Source: Acetofilamentum sp.
GTDB lineage: Bacteria; Bacteroidota; Bacteroidia; Bacteroidales; JAFGUD01
DNA: 16,723 nt
Direction: 5' to 3'
NCBI GenBank assembly: GCA_020722645.1
Contig: DYKL01000034.1
Span: forward strand, 1-16,723
Made by a program: the position numbers and the translations under genes. Position 1 is the stretch's first letter. Every line of letters begins with the position of its first letter. The notes below the pieces were generated by a model. It was not told the origin of the DNA. It saw only the letters and a program-made list of their open reading frames with translations, and did not search any database. Of the stretch, positions 1 to 5,851 are shown one piece after another.

Positions 1-40
1 TCGTCATCCTGAGTTAAAAACGAAGGAAGCAAATTAGACA
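1..40. repeat. Possible degenerate copy of the dispersed CGTCATT...CGAAGCAA repeat
   Basis: The first bases contain cgtcatcctgag followed by cgaaggaagcaaa. This resembles the two ends of the repeat found at 10181-10206 and 16625-16723, with a diverged centre. It is cut by the window edge. The call is weak and rests on similarity by eye; it could be chance in a 3' flank. It lies just beyond the stop codon of the nucleoid-associated protein gene. Confidence 0.3.
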
Positions 41-72
41 ATTCAGGCTAACTCTAATTAAACATCAAAAAA

Positions 73-1122
73 TTACATTTCTTTATTAAAATAAACCTTG
101 TAGAAATACATTTCTTTTTTGTCGTCATAACCTTTTTCTACAAATTTTTCAGATGATTCGGGGTTGTTAAAGTCAAGTTTTATCTGAATGTTAGTATCTA
201 ATTTGATAAGATTTTTAAACGAGCGTTTTTGTTTTTTATAAACTGTTTTGGAAAGTTCAAAATCATCTGCAATTTCAACATCATTTTCGTCTTCAAATCT
301 TTTTTTATAGCTGTTAAACGCATTTTTTGTTTCCTGATTTTCAAATAAAGAGCTACTGAATTCTTCGATGTTAATTTTTTCGTTTTTGTCGAAATATTTA
401 ATTGTCTGATTCAAAAAATCTATTTGTTCTTTTTTTCCGGCATTTTCGGCGATAACTTCCGTTGCAAATGATTTACAGAGGTTAAGGTAATTTTTTGTAT
501 TAAAATTGTTGTCTTTGATGTAATCAATTTTCAGAAATTCAAGTTTCCAGTAGTCTGCATCATATTTATTATTGTCTATTGAAAGAACTCTGTATCCATC
601 TTCGGCTTCAGTGTTTAAAATCAAACACGCTTTGTCAATTTTTTTAATGTTAATGCCAACATCTCTTAAAAGGTTTATATTTTTCTGATTTTCAACCAGT
701 TTTATAAAATGTTCTTTGTTTTCTGATTTGAAAATACCAATTGCATTAATGTCCTGATTATTATACAATAATCCTGTAAGTTCAAAAACAAAAATATCAC
801 CTGATTTTATATTCTGGTGATTTGACTGTTCGTAAAGCTGTTTTAGTATTTCGATTGAATGTTCATAAAAATTTCTGGGGTCAGCAAAGATTTTTTGAGT
901 CAATCCGTTCATTACATTATAAGACAAATCAATATCGTGTGAAAAATGAAAAGTTTCGGTATAATCCATAAAAGATTTGTTTAAGTAATTCAGAAACAAT
1001 TCTTCGATAGGCGCCAAAACAGGTGTTAATGACTCGGAAATAAAATTGTTGTCTTCTCTTACTTTATTTCCAACTCTGTGAACAGCAAGTTGTTCGATAA
1101 CGGCATCTGTAAAATCTATCAT
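73..1122 (-). CDS. Nucleoid-associated protein, YejK/NdpA (NA37) family
   Basis: This 349-residue protein matches the NA37/NdpA/YejK family, cytoplasmic proteins that co-purify with the nucleoid; their biochemical role is poorly defined. Family-like blocks by eye are the opening MIDFTDAVIEQLAVHRVGNK, a hydrophobic GDIFVFELTGLLYNN strand region near residues 108-122, a YWKLEFLKIDYIKD block near 192-205 corresponding to the TRYLTFLKG region of E. coli YejK, and a C-terminal IQIKLDFNNPESSEKF block near 316-331. There is no signal peptide or membrane segment, and the length is close to YejK (about 335). The ATG at 1122 lies 11 bases after the stop of the zinc-ribbon gene, so the two are probably co-transcribed. 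The assignment is from remembered family features, not a search. Confidence 0.75.
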   Translation of the reverse strand: MIDFTDAVIEQLAVHRVGNKVREDNNFISESLTPVLAPIEELFLNYLNKSFMDYTETFHFSHDIDLSYNVMNGLTQKIFADPRNFYEHSIEILKQLYEQSNHQNIKSGDIFVFELTGLLYNNQDINAIGIFKSENKEHFIKLVENQKNINLLRDVGINIKKIDKACLILNTEAEDGYRVLSIDNNKYDADYWKLEFLKIDYIKDNNFNTKNYLNLCKSFATEVIAENAGKKEQIDFLNQTIKYFDKNEKINIEEFSSSLFENQETKNAFNSYKKRFEDENDVEIADDFELSKTVYKKQKRSFKNLIKLDTNIQIKLDFNNPESSEKFVEKGYDDKKEMYFYKVYFNKEM

Positions 1123-1133
1123 AAAATATTATA

Positions 1134-1790
1134 TTAAATTGCAAAATCAACGTCTTTTTCGGGTTTTATAAAAGAAGCAAAACAATGAGGACAATACTCA
1201 AAATCAGAAAAAACGATATTTCCGCAGATAGGACATTCTTTAAATTTTGATACTTCTTCGGGTTGTTCTTTAACAGGTTCAACTGTTTTAACTTCTTGAT
1301 TTGATAACACTTCAGGCTGTTTTGAATTGTCGGTAGCTTTAAAATCAACTTTTTCGGTTTGAATTTCAAAGTTATTATCGACAAGAGGTTTTGAGATATT
1401 ATTCGATTGCTCCAAAGGTATCAAGTTGAAAAAATATTCCTGCGGTTGCCAGCCTTCAACTCCCAAAAATCTTTCTTGATAACTTTCACCTCTTGCAATA
1501 GTATATTTTCCGAAATCAAAAGATTTTTTTGGTTCTACTTTCTGATTGGTTTTAAATTTGACGCTAAGTTTACCGCTTGATTTAATAACCGGCTTCAAAT
1601 GGCTGAAATCAATAAGATATTCGGTTTCAAATTCGGCTACAAAAATTTTGAAAAAATATATTTTCGGTGAATTTCCTATAAGATGGATAAGAATTCGGTC
1701 ATCTAACTTGAATGTAATTTCTTTTTCGGCAATCTGAAATTTTATAAAAACATTATCATTCTTTTGTTCCCAGTTTAATTGTTCCTGCAT
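1134..1790 (-). CDS. C-terminal zinc-ribbon protein of unknown function
   Basis: This 218-residue protein has a double-CxxC zinc ribbon at its C-terminus (Cys186, Cys189, Cys200 and Cys203, in CPICG and CPHC), a form typical of zinc-ribbon tails in uncharacterised bacterial proteins. Residues 1-125 look like a mostly beta, soluble domain that I do not recognise. Residues about 127-182 are a polar, Glu/Lys/Gln-rich linker that is probably disordered. No signal peptide is present, so it is likely cytoplasmic. It is the first gene of a probable two-gene unit with the nucleoid-associated protein. The start ATG at 1790 is preceded by an A/T-rich stretch rather than a Shine-Dalgarno sequence, which is normal for this group. 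Function is not assigned. Confidence 0.75.
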   Translation of the reverse strand: MQEQLNWEQKNDNVFIKFQIAEKEITFKLDDRILIHLIGNSPKIYFFKIFVAEFETEYLIDFSHLKPVIKSSGKLSVKFKTNQKVEPKKSFDFGKYTIARGESYQERFLGVEGWQPQEYFFNLIPLEQSNNISKPLVDNNFEIQTEKVDFKATDNSKQPEVLSNQEVKTVEPVKEQPEEVSKFKECPICGNIVFSDFEYCPHCFASFIKPEKDVDFAI

Positions 1791-1800
1791 TTTTATATTA

Positions 1801-1823
1801 GTTTGTAAAGTTTGTAAAGTTTA
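1801..1823. repeat. Short tandem direct repeat upstream of the zinc-ribbon gene
   Basis: The nonamer gtttgtaaa occurs twice head-to-tail (1801-1809, 1810-1818), followed by a partial third copy gttta. It sits 10 bases upstream of the zinc-ribbon gene start, in its 5' leader, and immediately next to the 1822-1836 hairpin. It could be a regulator site or simple slippage; nothing further supports either. Confidence 0.5.
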
Positions 1824-1836
1824 CCCTGAAAGGGTA
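1822..1836. other. Perfect short inverted repeat (hairpin) in the ribF/zinc-ribbon intergenic region
   Basis: The arms taccct and agggta are separated by gaa, giving a perfect 6-base-pair stem with a 3-base loop. It lies between the ribF stop (1933) and the zinc-ribbon start (1790), all on the minus strand. No T-tract follows it on the minus strand, so it is not a convincing intrinsic terminator. It could be a leader structure or protein site. Confidence 0.4.
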
Positions 1837-1899
1837 TTTTATATATAACCTTAAATCCGCAAGTCTTTTCGTAAGTATATATTTTTTAAGTGAATTAAG

Positions 1900-1907
1900 C
1901 AAAGATA
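1900..1907 (-). promoter_or_regulatory. Candidate Bacteroidetes -7 element for the zinc-ribbon/NdpA unit
   Basis: The minus strand reads TATCTTTG, matching the Bacteroidetes -7 consensus TAnnTTTG. No TTTG -33 element is seen at the expected 19-21 bases. It would give a 5' leader of roughly 100 bases containing the hairpin and tandem nonamers. Because the motif is short, this is only suggestive. Confidence 0.35.
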
Positions 1908-1932
1908 TTTATTATACTGAAAATTAAAAAAA

Positions 1933-2859
1933 TTAAATTGCAACCAATAAATTTTCGACAAATTTTTTATCTGTAATAAGTTGATTTATAAGTTGTTGTT
2001 TGTTTTCAAATTTTATTTCATCTCTTATTTTTTGTATAAAATTTAATGTAATATCCTGATTATAAATAAAATTGTTAAAATTTAAGATATGAACTTCTAG
2101 TGTAATTTTTTCTGAAAAATTTAGTGTAGGTCTGAAACCGATATTGCACATCGCCGGATAAGTTTTATCATTAATTTGAGCTACAACTGCATAAACACCT
2201 TCTTTGGGAATAATTTTGTCGTTAGCAAAAGATAAATTGGCAGTTGGAAAACCTATGTCTCTGCCTATTTTGTTGCCTTCTACGACAGTTCCGTTTATAA
2301 AAAAGCTGTAATTAAGCAGCGAATTTGCTGTTTCAATTTCACCTTTTTCGATTAATTTTCTAATATTTGAAGAACTCACAACAATTCCGTCTTTAACAAC
2401 AGAAGGAATAACAATTAAATCAAAATTATGTTTTTTTGATAAAAAATTTAGAAATTTACAATCACCTTCTTTATTTTTCCCAAGTCTGTGATTTTCGCCG
2501 ACTACAATTGTTTTAACTTTATATTTTTTTATTAAAGTACCAACTACAAATTCTTCGGCAGTAAGTTCGGCAAATTTGGAATCGAATTTTTCAATAATAA
2601 CAACATCAATATTTTGATTTTTAATAAGTTTTTCTTTTTCATCACAAAGAGTAATTACTTTTACGGGTTTATGAGCAAAAAAATTTCTGGGAGGTTGTGC
2701 AAAAGCAAAAACAATCGATTTTAAAAAGAATTTCTGAGCATTTTTTTTAACTTCATCTAAAATTTTTATATGACCAAGATGTAATCCGTCAAAAGTACCT
2801 AAGGTTAAAACAGATTGTTGATAATTATTTTTTATTTTAATAACATTTGAATCCTGCAT
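1933..2859 (-). CDS. ribF: Bifunctional riboflavin kinase / FMN adenylyltransferase (FAD synthetase)
   Basis: RibF phosphorylates riboflavin to FMN and then adenylates it to FAD in the cytoplasm. The N-terminal nucleotidyltransferase half carries GTFDGLHLGH (residues 21-30 from the chosen start), VVGENHRLGKNKEGD and the ISSxxIR-like VSSSNIRKLIEKGEIE. The C-terminal riboflavin-kinase half carries GNKIGRDIGFPTANL, GVYAV, MCNIGFRPTL and LEVHILNF. At about 308 residues it has the normal bifunctional length. The frame is open to a TTG at 2883, but I choose the ATG at 2859. It leaves 20 residues before GTFDG as in other RibF proteins, and the candidate -7 site at 2897-2904 would place transcription start very close to or past the TTG. 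It is divergent from the lipoprotein gene at 2973. Confidence 0.95.
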   Translation of the reverse strand: MQDSNVIKIKNNYQQSVLTLGTFDGLHLGHIKILDEVKKNAQKFFLKSIVFAFAQPPRNFFAHKPVKVITLCDEKEKLIKNQNIDVVIIEKFDSKFAELTAEEFVVGTLIKKYKVKTIVVGENHRLGKNKEGDCKFLNFLSKKHNFDLIVIPSVVKDGIVVSSSNIRKLIEKGEIETANSLLNYSFFINGTVVEGNKIGRDIGFPTANLSFANDKIIPKEGVYAVVAQINDKTYPAMCNIGFRPTLNFSEKITLEVHILNFNNFIYNQDITLNFIQKIRDEIKFENKQQLINQLITDKKFVENLLVAI

Positions 2860-2896
2860 AAACAAAACAAACCAATTTATCAAATAATTTTTTTTG

Positions 2897-2904
2897 CAAA
2901 TTTA
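2897..2904 (-). promoter_or_regulatory. Candidate -7 promoter element for ribF
   Basis: The minus strand reads TAAATTTG, matching TAnnTTTG, about 38 bases upstream of the ATG at 2859. No good TTTG is found 19-21 bases further upstream; a T-rich stretch is there instead. It pairs back-to-back with a plus-strand site at 2939-2946. Confidence 0.45.
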
Positions 2905-2938
2905 AAAAACATTTTTTTATAAGATTAAAAATAATATT

Positions 2939-2946
2939 TATATTTG
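2939..2946 (+). promoter_or_regulatory. Candidate -7 promoter element for the lipoprotein at 2973
   Basis: The plus strand reads TATATTTG, matching TAnnTTTG, 26 bases before the ATG at 2973, a spacing that gives a short leader typical of Bacteroidetes. A T-tract near 2912-2918 occupies the -33 position without an exact TTTG. Confidence 0.5.
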
Positions 2947-2972
2947 CATTCCAAAGTACAAAATCTAAACTT

Positions 2973-3842
2973 ATGAGAAAAATTACTCACTTTTTAATCG
3001 TCGCGACATTCATATTTGCTGCACTTTCGGCAGGTTCTTGTAAAAATGACAAAAATTCAGACAACAAAGATACTGTTGTAATAAATACAGATAGTTTGAA
3101 TTTTGATGAAAAAGTAGAGCAGGCGAAAGAAATTTTTTATTCACTTCCTGCACCACACGAAGTTGCAACTTTTCTGATTCAAAATGACAATACATATTTT
3201 GATATTGAATTATTAAACAGTGTACAACAGGCTATCAATTATACAACAGAAGCTTCACAGGCATATAATCTTGGAGTTTATTCAGCTGATTTGAGTTATG
3301 CAAGTCTTTTTGAACAAAATCAAATAGTTATAAATTATATGGCTACTTCTAAAAAATTAGCAGAGCAATTAGGAATTTTGGAGGCATTTGATCAGGAAAC
3401 AATAAAAGCACTTGAAGAAAATGTAAACAATAGAGATGAAGTTATGCGAATAATTTCAGAAACTTTTATGGATTCAGATGCATATTTGCAAGAAAATGAA
3501 AGACACGAAATAGGTGCAATGATTCTTATAGGTGGCTGGATTGAAGGAGTTTATCTTGCTATTAAACTGTCTAACGGTGACCCACGATCAAATATACCGC
3601 TTGCAAGCAGCATTTTGGAACAGCAACTTTCATTAGAGTTGATGGTTATGTTTCTTAAAGATTTTAAAGGAGGAGAATACCTGCAGAATATGAAAACTGA
3701 TTTGGTTAGTTTATATGATTTGTACAACAGTATTGAAACAGATGTTACCGATGATGGATATTTAACAGCGAAACCCGAAGATTTCAAAAAATTATGCGAT
3801 AAAATTGAAGAAATAAGGAACAAAATAGTTAAATTATCATAA
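2973..3842 (+). CDS. Conserved Bacteroidetes-type lipoprotein, unknown function
   Basis: This 289-residue protein begins with a lipoprotein signal: charged MRKITHF, a hydrophobic core, then SAGSC with the acylated Cys at residue 23, followed by an Asp/Asn/Lys-rich tether. The rest (about 45-289) appears mostly alpha-helical, with blocks such as YNLGVYSADLSYASLFEQ near 108-125 and IGAMILIGGWIEGVYLAIKL near 180-199. These remind me of a conserved Bacteroidetes family of unknown function; I know of no catalytic motif in it. It is probably anchored in the cell envelope facing the periplasm. It has its own candidate promoter and no partner closer than the exported protein at 3913. Confidence 0.8.
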   Translation: MRKITHFLIVATFIFAALSAGSCKNDKNSDNKDTVVINTDSLNFDEKVEQAKEIFYSLPAPHEVATFLIQNDNTYFDIELLNSVQQAINYTTEASQAYNLGVYSADLSYASLFEQNQIVINYMATSKKLAEQLGILEAFDQETIKALEENVNNRDEVMRIISETFMDSDAYLQENERHEIGAMILIGGWIEGVYLAIKLSNGDPRSNIPLASSILEQQLSLELMVMFLKDFKGGEYLQNMKTDLVSLYDLYNSIETDVTDDGYLTAKPEDFKKLCDKIEEIRNKIVKLS

Positions 3843-3854
3843 ATTAAAAATTAC

Positions 3855-3871
3855 ACGCAAAAAAATTGCGT
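3855..3871. terminator. Short hairpin between two exported-protein genes, possible weak terminator
   Basis: Perfect arms acgcaa and ttgcgt flank a five-A loop, 13 bases after the stop codon at 3842. The following sequence is T-rich but not a clean T-tract, so termination is only a possibility. The A-tract in the loop would place a T-tract after the stem for neither strand. Confidence 0.3.
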
Positions 3872-3912
3872 TCATATTATACTTTTATCACACAAACCAC
3901 ACAAATTACAAT

Positions 3913-4362
3913 ATGAAAAATTATATAATATTACTCACAATACTATTCTTAGCAACTTTTTTAAATGCGCAGGAAAATGTCAGTTGCAGAGATTTTACAC
4001 AAACCAGCGTTGATATTTTAACCGAAAATAACTTTCTTCCTGATGGAAATTTTAATTCTGTCAGACTTTGTCAGGGTGATAAAATCGAAATATATAAACC
4101 TTTCTATAAAGGTCGAGATTATATGCTAATCGTAACTTCTGAGGAAGTTTTACCCGGAATTATTGTAGAAGTTAAAGATATGACAAGAAAAGTCATTTTG
4201 AAAAGCGATAAACCCGAAAAATTGCATCAATTGAACTATACACCGGACAAAAACCAAAATCTTATTATTTCTGTCTTAGTTACAAAATCAGAAGAATATA
4301 GTGCTGAAAATAAAGGTTGTGTGTCTGTCGTAATAGGATTTTCGACTCCAAAAAATCAATAA
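3913..4362 (+). CDS. Small exported protein, unknown function
   Basis: This 149-residue protein has a clear signal peptide (MKNYIILLTILFLATFLNAQ) with a probable signal peptidase I cut after Ala19. The mature part of about 130 residues is predicted by eye to be beta-rich and has three cysteines (ENVSC, VRLCQG, NKGC). I recognise no family. The C-terminal codons overlap tail-to-tail by 7 bases with the stop end of the dipeptidase gene on the other strand (4356-4362). The upstream hairpin at 3855-3871 suggests it may be transcribed separately from the lipoprotein at 2973, but no consensus promoter is clear; TACTTTTA at 3880-3887 is one base short of TAnnTTTG. Confidence 0.8.
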   Translation: MKNYIILLTILFLATFLNAQENVSCRDFTQTSVDILTENNFLPDGNFNSVRLCQGDKIEIYKPFYKGRDYMLIVTSEEVLPGIIVEVKDMTRKVILKSDKPEKLHQLNYTPDKNQNLIISVLVTKSEEYSAENKGCVSVVIGFSTPKNQ

Positions 4363-5837
4363 TTTTTCTTTAAAAATTCAACTGCATTCTGAAACATTAT
4401 TTTTTCTGTAAGAATTTGTCCACTTATACCGTTTGACAAAGAGTTAAACTTGTTGTTTTTTTCAAAAGCGTCTGGTAGATATTCAGCAAGATGTTTAAAG
4501 TCTTCTGCTGTAATAAAAGCATCAACGGGATTTATAAAACCGTCAAAATCAGAACCTATCGAAAAAATATCCCAAACAGTATCTTTGTCTTTTATTGATG
4601 CATCATTCATAATAACTTCTGCCATCGATAAAATATTACGTACAATTTGTTTTGCCCAGTATTGTTTTAAACCCATAGAATTTTGATGATTAAAGAGATT
4701 TTCGGCAGAATCGATTACTTTTTTGCTGCTTAAGATTCTTTCGTCAAGATTAATGCCTATCAATCCGCCGGATAAGAATATTTTTTTGACATCTTCGTTT
4801 CCGATATTTATTTCAGCTTCATTAAAAACTTCGGATTCTGTAAAAACTTTATCGCTACAATTATCTTTTTCGATAAAATTTTGCAAAGATTTTTTGTTGT
4901 TATATGCACAATGACTGTTTATTATCGGAATTTTATCGTCAGGGTGTTCATTGTTATATTTTTCTATAAAATCGTAATATTCAATTCTTGAAGCAGTATT
5001 CAAATGTTTTGTGTCAATTAATATTCTTTTTCCATTTCCGGAAAATTCATCTACTGCCAATAAACTCTTGATTATTTTCCATCCTTTTGCCGAAATATTT
5101 GCCTGAATACCCAATGTTTGGTCTAATAATATTTTTTCTATTAATTGCTGAAACTTTGTTTTCCCGAAAATGCTTTTTGAGTGACCACTGATTCCATTAT
5201 AGAAATGATGAGACAGAGTTATGAAAAAAGGAGGTACAGACCATTTTTTAATTTTTCTGATGTTGTTTAAAGTGTTTTCAATGTCAAAATTTGAAATATT
5301 TTTGGAATTACCCCAAATTAAGCTGTTTGCACCTTCAATCGAAGGAATGATTATTAAACAGTCGTCAGAATCTATTTCTTTATTTATTTCATCCGAATTT
5401 TTTGGCATTAAAACCTTAAAATTTCTTTTGTTTCCATCAATTTCAAAGGAATTTGTGCTTTTAATTTGCCTTAAAAGATACAAATATTCTTTTTGGAGTT
5501 CATAAAAATAGTTATAACTGTCAGATTGTATATGATTTATTCTTTTAATCGGAAACTCAGTGGCATAATTTGCCATAAGGTCAATAATCAAGTTTGTTGA
5601 GTGATTTGCAAACCAGTTTTGTTCAATCGGATACAACGAAACGATAGCAATTTTAATACGACCTTTGGCAAGAGTTGTGAAATCAGATTGAGTATATCTA
5701 ACAAGAGAATTATCTCTTTCTCTTTTTTTAGGTTTATCCTGGAACCAGATGCTGCCGTGTTCGTCATTTTTATCGGCAAAATAAAAATTTGAAGCCTTAA
5801 GAGTCGAATGAGTATGAATATCTGCAAAAAACTGCAT
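4356..5837 (-). CDS. Peptidase M19 (membrane dipeptidase-like) zinc hydrolase
   Basis: The 493-residue protein preserves the metal-site pattern of M19 dipeptidases in order: DIHTH with His8/His10 (family HxD region), PSIEGA with Glu168 (bridging Glu), LIDTKH with His278 (family DLSH region), INSHCAY with His309, and IGSDFDGF with Asp430. LSHHFYN near 209-214 matches the conserved LTHN block. M19 enzymes hydrolyse dipeptides, including those with a D-residue at the C-terminal side, using two zinc ions. It has no signal peptide, so a cytoplasmic location is likely despite the family name. It is longer than typical (about 320-420), with extra sequence at about 25-60 and 100-160. The first ligand motif reads HTH rather than HxD, so activity and substrate are uncertain. 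It starts 14 bases after the WG-repeat gene stop, probably in one transcript. Confidence 0.8.
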   Translation of the reverse strand: MQFFADIHTHSTLKASNFYFADKNDEHGSIWFQDKPKKRERDNSLVRYTQSDFTTLAKGRIKIAIVSLYPIEQNWFANHSTNLIIDLMANYATEFPIKRINHIQSDSYNYFYELQKEYLYLLRQIKSTNSFEIDGNKRNFKVLMPKNSDEINKEIDSDDCLIIIPSIEGANSLIWGNSKNISNFDIENTLNNIRKIKKWSVPPFFITLSHHFYNGISGHSKSIFGKTKFQQLIEKILLDQTLGIQANISAKGWKIIKSLLAVDEFSGNGKRILIDTKHLNTASRIEYYDFIEKYNNEHPDDKIPIINSHCAYNNKKSLQNFIEKDNCSDKVFTESEVFNEAEINIGNEDVKKIFLSGGLIGINLDERILSSKKVIDSAENLFNHQNSMGLKQYWAKQIVRNILSMAEVIMNDASIKDKDTVWDIFSIGSDFDGFINPVDAFITAEDFKHLAEYLPDAFEKNNKFNSLSNGISGQILTEKIMFQNAVEFLKKNY

Positions 5838-5851
5838 ATTATATTTTTTTA

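Noticed and set aside
1166..1384. Overlapping minus-strand open frames inside other genes (for example 1166-1384, 5588-5827, 11300-11740)
   Set aside because: They lie inside well-supported genes in another frame, have no family motifs and no promoter or start context.
1822..1836. Hairpin at 1822-1836 as a ribF terminator
   Set aside because: The stem is only six pairs and no T-tract follows on the transcribed strand.
2860..2883. TTG at 2883 as the ribF start
   Set aside because: It adds eight residues not expected in RibF and lies at the edge of the predicted transcript; ATG at 2859 fits both family length and promoter position.
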